From Mesostigma viride (Eukaryota; Streptophyta; Mesostigmatophyceae; Mesostigmatales; Mesostigmataceae), in contig RPFO01000015.1 of NCBI GenBank assembly GCA_009746045.1, positions 1,758,529 through 1,822,528 of the forward strand: DNA of 64,000 nt, read 5' to 3'. The stretch's first letter is position 1, and every line of letters starts with the position of its first letter. A model generated the notes under the pieces. It made no database searches. It was not told where the DNA came from and saw only the letters and a list, made by a program, of their open reading frames with translations. Below are positions 50,766 through 62,292 of this stretch, piece by piece. Made by a program: the position numbers and the translations under genes.

Positions 50766-52417
50766 CCCTCCTTGCACATGATGCTGTCTATAAATACAAA
50801 TGCTAGATCCTGGGCGAGGGTAGTCGGGTACCTAAGTGGATTCCCTCCTTACACGACACCCTGGTCTTGATATAAAACAGCAAGAAAAATGAGGGCAAGG
50901 TTGTGTAGCCCCATATTGTCACATGGAGTGCGCCACACGAGGGTGGAGCCAAACTGGAAACAGGCTCTTAAACTGTAAAGACTGGTTGCTCAGTGTTGAG
51001 GCTGGATGCAGACTGTAGCCGGTACTGGTTGATGCCAGGGTTGCAGCTGGAAACGTTGGGTACTGGTAGCTGCTGGTAAACCGGTGACGTCAGCTGTTGT
51101 GTGTGCACACACGATCTATGCTGTGTGTGGGTACAGTTTCTTGTGTGGTGCTGGTAGTGCCACTTTGACCTGCTTGCCAACGTGAGGTTTTGGTGCAACT
51201 TACTGCAACTACTACAAGGTGAACTGTGACGTGAGGATGTAGAGCTGGTTGCTGGACTGCTACTTGCTAGCTAGACAAGTGCGTGCAGCTGACTGCACAG
51301 CTACTATCTACTCTACGCCTGTCGTGGAGAGTCATGCATGTGCTGCTGGGTGCTACTACTTCTCCTTGCTGGCTAGGCAAGTGTGGGTAGCTGCCTGCAT
51401 GGACTATGCAGTGTACTCTGTTCCTACTGGTGTTGCCTGCTGTGCTTGTTGATGCCAGTGTGATGGTGCTGATGGGACTGTGCTGTTACTGCTGCCTACA
51501 TTATGGGGCAACTGGTTGCTAGTGGGTGTCTAGTGCTGGCACGTGATAATGCAACTAGCTGTTACTGCTGCTAGTGGTGCCTGCAACTAGTTAAATGTGA
51601 CTGAATTATAAAACTGCAACTAGTGCTGAAAACAACGTGGGGGTTAGTGAGCACCCTCCTTAGTGTGGTGTGCAGCTGTGTCAGCAGGCTGGCCTTGAGA
51701 GCAGGACCCATGGAATGTTCCCTTTTTTCTTGGAAACTTGAAGCATGGCACGTTCTGGGCTCTTGAAGTGATGACCGTTTAAAAAGAATTCCGGTTTAAA
51801 AGAATGCGCCCAAAAGAATGTTGATGCCACGCGAAATGGTGCCGGTACAAAAGAAAGACCGGTTCTCATGAAAAATTCTTGACGTAAACAGCTCCGCCGA
51901 TTTCTCGCCGATGCTCACAGCTCGCGCGGCTCAGTGGGAGCCCGTCAGTGACCCCGCGCCGATTGAACGCACTGCACTCGGCCAAAAGTGTGCTGCCAGG
52001 TAAAAAATCACTGGCGCTGCCTGGAACCAGAGCCGGCACCTTTTGAGTGCCAGGCTTCAGTGCCGACGTCCCCATCACCGAAATGTTGGCGTTTGATCAG
52101 TTTCGGGCATATATAAGTATAAAAGCGTAGATCTGGCCTGCGCACCGGAGCTTGGGAAATTTTTGACCGATTTTAGCGACGGTAGGTGTCACCCCGAATA
52201 TTTGGTGTTACCACACATTGAAGTAAGTCGATTGAAAGCCTTGAATTTCACGGTAGCATCTGCGCCATAATCATGGTCGTATCAAGTACAAGAATTCGAC
52301 CAAGCTGCTCCGTATATGAAAATATAAACTATGATCAAGGCGCTCAATAAAATGTGAGCTGCCGCTTAGAGGTTGGTTAATTCCGTTGAAAGATCTTGCC
52401 CCGGACCTCCGATGCCA

Positions 52418-52927
52418 TGTTAAAGGCATGTGTGATTATTATGGGGACTTAAATTAATAATTTGTAGGTGGTGAATCATTGCCGACTTAAGCGTCAGGAG
52501 CCAGGAAAATTATTTATTACGTCCATATGGTGTGGCTTTCCATGGCTACCTCAAGGTAGCGTGAACATTAGTAATTATGGTAGGTGAGTGGTGGCGGCGG
52601 CCCTGGTATGCGCATGGGCCGACAATGGGTCGATAACGACAACTGGTATGTTGGAACATGGTGCATGCGCATGCATGACTCGGTACGGCATGGTATGACA
52701 TGCACATGACACAATACTATAATCTGGTGAAGATAGTGACCAATGGTCCTAGTGCCATTGTACAACTTGGCACATAGTCATAGTGTCCGTTCACGTAGGA
52801 CAAATCCCACTTAGGTACTACTATCCGAGCATATCTATTTGTTAATTAGGGCTCGAATACAGTTGCCCGTATCATAGATTTCTGCACGGTCAGCATAATG
52901 GGCATATTCAAGACAGGATTCTTGACA
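52418..52927 (-). repeat. 5' LTR of the TRIM-like element (510 bp)
   Basis: Pairs with 50256-50765. The primer site lies just outside it at 52406-52417. Confidence 0.92.
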
Positions 52928-54261
52928 GCGCGGCGGGTATGGTGCAGCCCCCAGGGGGGGAGCATCAGGTGGCTTGTTTAGTACAGGTCGGCCACCCATG
53001 ACGGCGGCAGCAACGCCGTTGGGTGGCACCGCAGGGCGGCCCAGGCTTGGCGGCACTCGGTCAGACTTCGGCTGGGGCCAAGTCGATCGGGAGCTAGCCA
53101 GCATACCATGGGGTGAGGGCGACGACGTCCAGCGACCCCACCGCATGCCGTACGGCGTGCATGGCGAATCCACTTGTGTGCCATCGCTGCCCAAGGTGGA
53201 GCTTCGCGAGAAGTTCACCTCAGCAGGCACGGGTGCGACGTTAGAGGAAGCCTATGAGCTCTTCCGAGCTCATTGTAACACTTATCGTTACGCCTCGGGG
53301 TATCCTCTTCGCCATGAGATGGTGATGGATTTTATTCACCTCTTTTTCCATGACCTGACCAAGAAGAAGGTCCAGGTTTTGGTCCAGCATTACCGAGCGC
53401 TCGTGGACCGGTGTCATCGCACGGACATCTGGTTTGCGCTCACGGACATGGGCACACCGGATCTCGACTCGATCATCTTCGATGTCGACCCGGCAGAGCA
53501 GCTGTGGCAGCAACTGCGGCTGGAGTACCCAGTTGAGCACGTCAAGGCCATCGCGGAATGGAATGGAGCGTTCACCGTTGCCGAGGGTGAGGACCCGGCT
53601 TTCTCCCTTGACCGGCTCCTTGCGTTTGCGGGCAAAGTGCCTGATTATACGCAGACCAAGGCTTGCCGATTAATATGGCGGAGTGCAGTGCCCCTGCTGG
53701 CCATCGATCTTCAGGAGCCGCCCGGTGGGGAGTGGACTTTGGTGACTCTCTGTGCAGCATTCAAGCGGCTGCTCAGGAAGCGTGCGGAAGGCGAGAAGGG
53801 TATATCTCGTCTGAGCTGACTGAGATGCGCAAGAAGATGGCTGAGATGGAGAAGGCCATCGCGGTCAAGGGTGGCCAGCGGCTGCCTGGTGCGGGGCGCG
53901 GTGAATATGTCGGCACTCAGGGTGGTGGCAACGCCGGTCACGGGAGCAGCGGCGGTGGCAGTCAGGGTGGCAGCGGCGGTGTCGGTCAGGGTGGCAGCGG
54001 CGGTGTCAGTCGTGGTGGCGGCGGCAGTGGCTACGGTGGTCGGGGTCGCGGTGGTGGTCGAGGCGGAGGCGGTCGTCCGCCGACATCGGATGGGACTCAG
54101 GAGGCGCAGGGCGTGCAAGGCGCGCTGGGCGCACCCACCCTGTTACGCGGTAAATGTTACCTTTGCGACAAGGATGGGCACCTTAGTCGCGAGTGTCCAA
54201 GCCGCTGCACGAAGCCGCATGGGTCAGACACGAAGTGGCACCTGATGAACAATGTCCAAAA

Positions 54262-56016
54262 ACCAAATGTCCTCATTTGAGGACATAGTCCTCGTTTGAG
54301 ACGGGGGGGGTCAGGGGGGCGGTTTTGGCGCCAAAGTTGGTCCTGAGGATCCCTGGTGGGTTTTGGCGCGAAACTGGGATAGGTACTGAGCGCGCCAAGC
54401 CCCCGGGGTCGACAGGGGCCGACCGTACCTGGAAAATATGAGGCGAGGAAAAGTACCTACTACAGCAAGAACGTGGCAATGTAATCGAGTATTTTGTCGA
54501 GTGACGGCTATGGGGTCGTTCCAGTTCTGAGGCTTGCCTGAACGTTATAGGCCATTATTTTGCCCCGAATGAAGACAGAACTTTAGATCATCATCTAGTC
54601 ATTTCGAAGATGCTGCTTTTGACGTGCAGTTGCTTTGTATATGTCGAAAATATTGTTCATGAACGGATTTTGGCATCGTTGAAGAAAATCTGGAAGCTAC
54701 GTAGATGGCATGATAGGTCAGTATGCAGTTCGGTTTTACAATTTCTTTTTCCGCCCAGTAGCTGCGGATATCGCGAGTATGGGTTATGGTACGCTTCTGG
54801 GTTAATGGGCGACCCGGGCAACAGAGGGACCTGGGCAGTTAGATGGGTCAAAGAGTCTCCATTTTTTCGTCGTGATATCGCAGTCACGCCTGGCGAAAAC
54901 CACGGCGAGCGCGAGCCATATTTTACTTTTGCCGCAAGGCTGGGTGCTTCCCGGGCGTCACCGTCCTTTAATATATATTTCTTGAGCTGTCCCGCGCAGC
55001 TGGCGGCCTGGGCGCACGTCAAGAACAAGGTTCCGGATGTCATCCGCAACCGCATCGTTCTAAACAAGCGTGTCAAGAGTATCGTAGCTTATAACTCCCG
55101 CAGACTTAACGATTCCGGTTCTTTTCAATGCCCAACGTCGTGGTTGTGATTACGCCTATGTCCGGGGAACTTAAAGGAAGTTTGCTGGGTAATGCTTTCT
55201 TTTCCCGTGGTGTCACTGAAAAGGTAAACGGCCTTGCGTCGTCAAAACAGCAGCAAGTAGAAGTCACTGTGCTTAGTTGCAATGTGGTAGTTTGATTTAA
55301 CACATATACTGCCTTGTTGCTGAAAACTTTTTCAAGGCTTGCTGGGATGTTGCCCATATGTTTCTAACGCTTAACCTCATGTCCAAGTGAGCTAGACTGG
55401 CTTGGAAACTTGAGCTTGTCATGCTTACATTGTGCTTGTATTGCTATTTGTGCCTCTTTGCAGTATCTGCTTCATATATAATTGAAGGCTTCAGCATCAT
55501 TGTCGAGCACCGTGGTGGCAGCCAAGCCTCCAATAACGATCATGGACCTAACCTTGGCAAGTATTTGCTTCTTATTTCATTCTTTGGACTGGGCTAGCTT
55601 TGAGCTAGCTTTACACCTGCTATTTGGCCTGCACCATGGTCCCTGGCTGCCAGTTACATTTTGTGCCCCCCCCGGCAGGCTGCAGGGTCTAGGATAGCGA
55701 GGGTGTAACGTAGACATGTTGTGGGCACCTTGGGTGCATTTTCAGGACCAGCCATGACCTGGCCCTGCCTTCTTTCTGGGCATATTGTTGACTTGAGTGC
55801 TTGTTGGTCACTCGCGTAGCGACCCCCCTGCATTCATAAATCGTAAACCATTATACAATAAGCATATTTCATGGATGTTAAGCATTGCTACTCTTGAACA
55901 TATCATAAATGAACATGGTTCCATGCCGTACCCATGGATATGTTGAAATATGTGAGTTATTACAAATGGTATCCATGCTAAAAAATGTCCTCATATGAGG
56001 ACATTTTCTTGGTGAT
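54262..56016 (-). mobile_element. Repeat family P, copy B (palindromic-ended DNA element)
   Basis: Both ends carry the palindromic motif aatgtcctca/tgaggacat (54266-54286 and 55984-56006). The right ~850 bp is the reverse complement of 24392-25440. The interior left part (54300-55150) has an open frame of 179 codons on the plus strand (from 54610) with no recognised domain. The insertion breaks the gag-like frame after NNVQ. Target duplicates are not clear (acaatgtcc versus acaagtgtcc). Confidence 0.65.
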
Positions 56017-56527
56017 TAGACAACAAGTGTCCAGCCGCCGGCATCAAGACGGTCCACTTCGCCGAGATGGCGGGCAAGACCGACTCGATGGAAGCCCAGG
56101 TGGCTGCCATCAAGCATGGTGAGGAGCGACGGCGCCCCCCAACCAATTCGCGACGGTGTACCGGGAGGACCCATTCTGGGCGCCCATGCCGGGTGACGTC
56201 GAGATCAACGCTGCGGAGGCTACCAAAGGCAAGCAGGCACGCAGCCCGCTTTCTTTTCAGCAGGCACCCATGTTGCCTGCCGGGCAGTTGCCCGCGTCCT
56301 TTTCTATGCCGCTGGCTGGGGTGCAATCTGCTTTTGAGCATGCGAACCCTGCTGGGCTGGAGCAGCGTAGGCGATTGGCGCCTGTGTACCCAATGCCGTT
56401 CATTGTGGACGTACCCATGTTTTCAGCACGGCAGGTGGTCGACACCTTCGGGCAGAAGGGGGTTGAGTGCATGGCTGGGGTCGGTTGTGTCCGAGATCCA
56501 GTTGTTCGCAGATGGGCATGATGATGT
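56017..56527 (+). pseudogene. Continuation of the gag-like polyprotein, cut again by family A
   Basis: Protein-like sequence resumes after copy B: AAGIKTVHFAEMAGKTDSME, then in a shifted frame REDPFWAPMPGDVEINAAEA and FSMPLAGVQSAFEHANPAGL, then in the first frame SEIQLFADGHDDV. After the family A element the same frame continues at 62727 with RTLRNSESVTYGLLHGCNMW and a stop near 62777. Function unknown. Confidence 0.55.
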
Positions 56528-56956
56528 AGTTGAATGCCCTTCGCCGCTGGCTAGCACGCCGGCGATGGAGACGGGATTTTTGTTGTTTGGGGAACCGATT
56601 GTGGGAGGCTGAGCCCGCAGCCGCCACTGATTGCTATTGAACCCTTGCAGCTGGCCAGGCCGCAAGGAGCTCAGCGGCGCGGCGCTAACCGATAAGGCAT
56701 GCTCGAGCCTCTAACCCGAGACTACCGGTAGACTACCCGATAGTGCATGCTCGAGCCTCTAACCCGAGACGACCGGCACTCAGCGGATCTGTGCTACCGA
56801 GGGCGACGGTTCTCTGACCGTCCCGGCGCGCACTGGCTTCCGTACCTTGCTTAGGCACCGACTAGCATCTAGACACCAATCTTTGATGCCCACCTGACTA
56901 GGCGCCCAGGCCGGCGACTACCGGCCAGCGGATAGATGCCACTCGGGAGCACAACT
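56528..56956 (-). repeat. 3' LTR of family A copy 2
   Basis: 429 bp, AGTTGAATG..GCACAACT in plus orientation. GATGT flanks it at 56523-56527. Confidence 0.94.
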
Positions 56957-57293
56957 CCCATACTTTCTTTTTAAATAATTATCATAAATTATTTAAAGCG
57001 AGGGGCAATAGGGTAGCACTGACCCTACGTACGTTCAAGTAGAGAAACACGTAACGGCACACTGACCGTCCCCAAATCCTAAACCCCAAGGAGGGTGCCC
57101 TACGCTGGGATCTGAGCACGCCAAAAACACCCGGGCTTTGCTCCCGGCCTCCTTTTCTACTTGGGTGCAACTGCACCACATGCATCATTATTAGGCACAC
57201 TGGCCGCCTGTCAGGTCTAGGGAAATGTATTCACAGATGAAAGAAGCGCCCATTCCCATGCAAAAAGACGACAGGTCACACGGTAAAAAAAAC

Positions 57294-59380
57294 TCATGTC
57301 ATCATGAGCTGCCGCAGCAGCTTGTACTGAGGCCCCGACAGCATCGCTGGCTTGGTCAAGGCATCGGCAATATTCTCGCTCTCGGGGATCCACCGCCGCT
57401 CATCCAACACCGTGGCGGACTCGGCCAACACAAGGTAATCTAGTTTGGTGGTGGAGGCGAGCGGGTTATTCAGAAACTCAATTATTGACTTGCTATCTGT
57501 GCACAGCCGCATGCGGAGCGACAGCGCCACGCGGGCCTTATCCGCAATCCATTGCAAAAGATGCTGCACATAACACGCATGGTCGACAGCGGAAATGAAC
57601 GCGCGACACTCCGCGCGATTGCTGTCTACCACTACCCGCTGATGGATGCGGCTATACCAGTCGACAATAGTGGGCTGCCCAGTGGGGCTATCAAGAAAAA
57701 AGATGGCCGCCTCCCGCGCGCGCAGCTGCGTGATGGTACGCGACTCCAGGTTCGCGTCAGAGTAAATGGTCATTGCCACCGGGCGGGTGATATCAACCCC
57801 CCACACGCGCAGGCCCGGTGACGCCAAGACTTGCGTCCGAAGATGCTGCGCTCCCATGCCCGCAAGCACGGCGTCGGGCGCACGCGCGTAGATGGACAGG
57901 TCGGGTCGCACCGTGCCCGCGAGCCACCCCAGCTGGCCGCGCAATTGCGGTCCCGCGGACGCATCCAGCCGCTCAGGCAGCGATTGCGCGAGCTTGTCGG
58001 CGTATTCCTGCTTGGCCGCCATGTCAATGCACCAGCCAACCGGTGTGCGGTGCAAAGTGTAGGTTAGGCCACAGAAAGGGACGGGGGTGTCGGGGTCCAG
58101 CCACAACGTGCGGCTAGTGGGCAAAAGCTTGGCCACAGCGGTTATGAACTGCCGGACCCACGCCCGGGGTCCAATAAGCCGCCAGTCATCCCCATGCCAT
58201 TGCATGAACGCGGGCTCGTGTGGGTTGGGTGTGTGGATGTGAAAGAGGTTGCTATCGATGCGGGAAAACACCGCCCCCATGCTAGCAAAGATGCGTTCAG
58301 CCGTCTTGCGAAAGATGATGGGGCTAGACTGCAGGCCCTCCACACCAAGGAGAAGCCGCAAGTACACACACCGCAGCTCCCCCTGCCACACCAAAGGGAC
58401 CTTGACCACATACACCGTGCCACGCCACACTTCCTCGGCCACTGCCGGGTCGCTATGGAGAAAGGCCCGCTGAAAATCTGAGCAGGCCATGGCATAGTCC
58501 AACCCCCGATCCAACAGCCCCAAGAACACCGATGTTAACACCCGGCTAGTGGTCTGCGACAGCCCGGGCGTAAACAATTCCTCCTCCGACAACTCAGACG
58601 AGCCCCTAAACTCCGTGACACAGGGCCGTACATGAAATGTGACAGGGTCAGTGGGGAGGACCTGCTTATACTTGAGCACAAACTTCAAGTTCAGCTTTAC
58701 CGCCCCTTGCGGCACCTCCATCAACTCCCCATACACCCCATACATCGCCCACTCCAGCTGCGCGCGCAAGAAAGCCGCGCGCCACTTATGGAACTTGACA
58801 GGGTCACGGCAGTCCTCCTTAAACTGCGGATAACTAACAGGAGATTTAGTGGCGATGCTCCAGGGAAAAATGCCAAGACTGCTGGGGTGACACTTCTGCG
58901 GCTGCGTGACATCGGCTACCAGCGGCTCTGCCGTATATTCCGCCCCGCGAATGGCCCCTACTGCAGTGGCATAATCCTCAGGGTGATTAATAGCCTCGGG
59001 GGGACCCCGGCCCGTGAGGGCTGCAAGCGCTACGTGATATTGGTACAAGCCTATGCTCCCCACCCCCTCGAGGGTCACCAAGCCGGCTGACACAGAAAAC
59101 CCGGGGAGGGAAACAAAAGGGTTACCTATGAGGGTGATCCCCTTGTAACCCTCTAGCACTTGCACAGGGACATCTACCCCTAGGATGGGCATGAGCACCT
59201 GCCCAGCCACCTTATAGGCCCGCTGCCCGTCAAACCCCGCAACCTCCTTCCAACTACTGGGCAGCAAAGGGTAATAGGCCTCGGCCGCCGCCGGGCTCGT
59301 GATAGACACGCCTGCCATGGTATCTATGGCCGCAATATGCCTAGAGGGAACATCATGAGCTTCAGTCACAACGTGGGGCA
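57294..59380 (-). CDS. pol: Protease-like, reverse transcriptase and RNase H of family A
   Basis: An intact frame of about 695 codons, -1 relative to the integrase frame. N-terminal protease-like part: AAIDTMAGVSITS near residue 17 and ITLIGNPFVSLPG near residue 80. RT: LNLKFVLKYKQVLPTDPVTF, SDFQRAFLHSDPAVAEEVW (catalytic Asp), LLLGVEGLQSSPIIFRKTAE and FMQWHGDDWRLIG, where HGDD (58185-58196) stands in for YVDD. RNase H has all three acidic blocks: TIYSDANLESR, SNRAECRAFI, LCTDSKSIIEFLNNPLAS, and ends ESENIADALTKPAML. The frame starts with GTG, so it must be reached by frameshifting or as a fusion. Confidence 0.9.
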
Positions 59381-61042
59381 CTTATCTGGCATGACGCGGC
59401 TGACTTGTGCCGCACCCCCCGCTGCCGCCGCCTTGAGCTTGTCCGCCTTGAGCAGCTGTCGGAGGACGTGGGCCAGCTGGGAGCCCACGCCCGCGCCTGA
59501 CGATGTGTCCGGCGCCGCCACGGTGGGCGCTGCTGGGGTCGCGGGGAGGGGCTGAGGTAGCGCCCCCGCGTCGACCCCGGGGACTTGCTCCGGCGCGGCG
59601 CCTGCAGGGGGGTGGGCAACAAGCGCATCATGCACAGCCACCCCAAGTGGGGTGGGTAGGACAGGTTCCAGCCGGGCCCGCTTGGCCGGCCGGCTATCCA
59701 CATCCCAACCGAGCTGGCGGCTGTGCTCCTTGGCCGCCTGGACCTGGGCATCGGACGCCTTGTACCGATACACCTTATCCCACGGGATGAGATAGTCCCT
59801 ATGCTCCCAGTGCACCTTCACCCGCCTATGCACCCAGTCCAAATCCACCACCATGCCTGGCCCTTGCATCTGCCCCCGCTTGCCAAAGGAATTCTCCTTG
59901 TGAAACAAGACCAACTCCCCCAGCTCCCACTCCTGCGACAAGTCAGGCTGGGTGCGGTCTAACTGCCGCCTAACCTCAGCGGTGGTAGCGAGGTGGGCCT
60001 CCCAATGGTCTGCCACGTCCGGAGGGTAAATGCCCGACTGCAGCCCCCGCGCGGTAATAAGACCTAGTCCCTGGGGCAGCTTGAAAAGCACCTGGCTGTT
60101 GTACTTGTCCATGAGCAAGCGGCACCACAGCGCGCGTTGTGCATAAGGCTGCCCCGCGGGCTTGAATCCTAACCCGCTGGCCTGCTGCTTGGCTGCCATG
60201 CCCTTTACGCTGCTGATGTGCCTATCAATCAGCCCCAAGTTGCCATGGTCCTGCCGCCCAGCAATAACCACCATCTCACAGCCCTCCCGCCCCACAATGC
60301 AATCAAATTGTTGGTCCAACATGACCTCAGAAATGGGAAAGAAGTGAGACATGGCAATGCGCAGCCCCCGCCACAAGGACTCCTCTACCATGCTTGGCAG
60401 GGGCTCGATGGCTAGGAACTTGGTATAGCGATCCATCAAGACCAAATAATAGTCCCCCTCCTCCAAATGCATGACATCCCCCACTAACCTCCCCCGGTAC
60501 GGGGAAGGAGTCTTAGCATGCCAGCGCCTACGCTTCTTCCTGACACTTGCGCATGCGTGGCACTCCTCTAACTCCGCCTGAGCGACCTTCAACCCCGGCG
60601 CCCCCATAAGCCGAGTCGCCCAGTCTAGCGTTTGCCCCGCCACATGACCCACCGCAAGGTGAATCTGGTGAGCAAGCATCCGCAATCCTATGGCCGTGGG
60701 GGTGGTGCCATCCCCTTCTATGCTAGGCACCTGCCCCGCCAAGCTCTCTGCATGTGCATTCCTGTCGGCAATGTGCTCTAGTGAGGCCTTACTGAGGCGG
60801 CGACCCAACTCCACGTCTACGTGAGGGGCTACCTCGGCATCTGCCGGCACTATCTCACCTGAAGGGGTGAGCTCCGGAAGGGCGTGTTCAGGCTCTATTG
60901 CGACCACGCTGGGCACGCACTCCTGATCAGCTGCAGCACTTGCACTTCCATTCTGAACCACTGACGTGGGAACATTAGGACTACAAGGCACAGCATCCTC
61001 ACGCCTAGCCGACTCACCGCGACACACATCACCTCTATGACG
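59366..61042 (-). CDS. Integrase of family A (reached through the gag UGA)
   Basis: In frame with gag and following its UGA. An N-terminal ~130-residue acidic linker is followed by an HHCC finger (LAHQIHLAVGHVAG ... ECHACASVRK) and the core: LVGDVMHLEEGDYYLVLMDR, VMLDQQFDCIVGREGCE, DHGNLGLIDRHISSVKG. The third catalytic residue is Asp (60224-60226), where the old copy has Glu, and the spacing to the second Asp is about 29 residues, shorter than the usual 35. The C-terminal region (WELGELVLFHKENSFGKRGQ, VKVHWEHRDYLIPWDKVYRY) is an SH3-like DNA-binding type. It overlaps the RT frame by 15 bases. Confidence 0.88.
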   Translation of the reverse strand, partial: RHRGDVCRGESARREDAVPCSPNVPTSVVQNGSASAAADQECVPSVVAIEPEHALPELTPSGEIVPADAEVAPHVDVELGRRLSKASLEHIADRNAHAESLAGQVPSIEGDGTTPTAIGLRMLAHQIHLAVGHVAGQTLDWATRLMGAPGLKVAQAELEECHACASVRKKRRRWHAKTPSPYRGRLVGDVMHLEEGDYYLVLMDRYTKFLAIEPLPSMVEESLWRGLRIAMSHFFPISEVMLDQQFDCIVGREGCEMVVIAGRQDHGNLGLIDRHISSVKGMAAKQQASGLGFKPAGQPYAQRALWCRLLMDKYNSQVLFKLPQGLGLITARGLQSGIYPPDVADHWEAHLATTAEVRRQLDRTQPDLSQEWELGELVLFHKENSFGKRGQMQGPGMVVDLDWVHRRVKVHWEHRDYLIPWDKVYRYKASDAQVQAAKEHSRQLGWDVDSRPAKRARLEPVLPTPLGVAVHDALVAHPPAGAAPEQVPGVDAGALPQPLPATPAAPTVAAPDTSSGAGVGSQLAHVLRQLLKADKLKAAAAGGAAQVSRVMPDKCPTL

Positions 61043-62246
61043 TCACTTGGGCATGGCTGGCCGTGGGGCGCGGCATGTGTTGGGGTCGTGTCCAGGAAGC
61101 CGAACCGCCCAGCAGCGCCGGCACACTCGAGTCGCCTTGCCGAGGTCCAGCCGCAGCGTGCAGTTGGCCTCGGTGTGCCCCACGCCGGTGCACCGCTCGC
61201 AGACGACCTTCTCCTTGGGGACACCACCCTGCTGCTGTTGCTGCCTGCCAGTGCCGCCCTCCTGTCGAGGCTGCTTGCCCTGACCGCCTCCCGGCCCGCG
61301 TTTGCTGGACGCGTTCTGGTTGTGCCGACCACCGCGAGCTCGGCGTTTGCCACCCAACATTCGCACCACGTTGTCGGCCACCGTCGTGGACAGCTGGGTA
61401 ACAAGAGTGGTCAAGTCCGACAGAGAAGCTGCTGGCGGGGTCGAGGCAGGCACAGGGTTTACCTGAGCAACTGTCGGCAGCTTGTTGTTACGCCTGGGGC
61501 CGCCCCGGTCCTTGAACATCTCTCGGAGGTGCGCCATGGCTGCGTTGAACCGTTTCTGGTCGTCCGGGGTGCCCACTACCACGGAAGAAGCTAGCGCAAT
61601 TTTCATGCCGAGACCGGCCTTGACATTGGCACGGCTCTCTGGCGTCAGCCCCAGCGCATCCAGAACTGCGCTGAGTAAATATTCGCTACTCATGTGCTTC
61701 AAGACACCCTTGCTCCGGACCTGGGCCGCGAATCTGGCCATGTCCGAGCTGAGGTAATTGGGTCAAGCGACAGGTTGCGCACCAGCGCCTGCCCCTCCTT
61801 TTCCTCGTCAGGAAAGCTTGAGGTGTCGAGCACCTCTTGCAGGGCCTTCACTGTGTCGGGCCAGGTCCACGCCTCTTTGCTGGCGTTGATAATGACCCCT
61901 CGCACGTCCGCATTACCCGTAGCCTCGTTGCATACCTCTGACCGGCGCAGCTTGGTGAGGAAAACTGCGTCGGACAGTTCGTTGTAGTCCTGCCGGAGCT
62001 CGCCCAGGCTGTTAATAAACTCCTCCACGGCGGACGGCGTCAGAATTTCTGGCAGCTTACTTGGCAGCTCTTCTTTCTTGAAAACTTTCCGGGCAGTTGG
62101 TGCTGACTGCTGCCCCGGAGCGGTGCTGACCGAGCCACCAGCTGGCTCAGTCGCCACGGTGGCTGCGCCACTCCCATCCGCCGGAGTTGATGCTTGCGTT
62201 CCCTGGTCCTGGGTTGCAGCTGCGTTCGCTCCGCGCCACGCGCCAT
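61043..62246 (-). pseudogene. gag: gag of family A copy 2 (two 1-base deletions)
   Basis: The same protein as 376-1581, with both zinc knuckles. Relative to copy 1, a G is missing at about 61760 (aattgggtcaagc) and another at about 62221 (gcagctgcgttc), each shifting the frame. The ATG is at 62246. This copy cannot make full Gag unless these are sequencing errors. Confidence 0.88.
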
Positions 62247-62292
62247 GAGCCCAGAAAAATGGTCAACGGTAATGTTGACTGTTGTGAATACA

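Larger units (their letters stand above)
50256..52927 (-). mobile_element. TRIM/LARD-like non-coding LTR element
   Basis: Complete: 510-bp LTRs (50256-50765, 52418-52927), TGTTAAAGG..TTCTTGACA, and the 5-bp duplicate GCGCG (50251-50255, 52928-52932). The 1652-bp interior has no coding capacity. On the minus strand a primer site TGGCATCGGAGG begins right after the LTR (at 52417), similar to Copia B's TGGTATCGGAGG, and a purine tract (gcaaggaggg) precedes the 3' LTR at 50766. So the element is transcribed on the minus strand and depends on another element's enzymes. The LTRs differ at about two positions, so it is recent. Confidence 0.93.
49547..54253 (+). pseudogene. gag-like gene, split by a TRIM element
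   Basis: ATG at 49547. The first part (to 50255) is Ser/Gly-rich, then a long Ala/Glu/Arg coiled coil (LTQVLRLLQEQAAELAALRA onward). After the 2672-bp insertion the frame continues without shift at 52933: EAYELFRAHCNTYRYASGYP, FFHDLTKKKVQVLVQHYRAL and WRSAVPLLAIDLQEPPGGEW, a capsid-like helical region. A one-base shift near 53800 leads to a Gly/Ser/Arg-rich linker and a zinc knuckle CYLCDKDGHLSREC (CX2CX4HX4C) near 54160. The shape is that of Gag from an LTR retrotransposon, but no RT of its own is present. Confidence 0.75.

Noticed and set aside
54610-55149. 179-codon plus-strand frame as a transposase of repeat family P
   Set aside because: No catalytic motif or recognisable domain, and the region is not shared with copy A.
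59366-59381. Programmed -1 frameshift between integrase and the protease-RT frame
   Set aside because: There is no slippery heptamer, and the old relative has a different frame relation (+1) at the same junction. An indel in the CCCC run is simpler, though not excluded.
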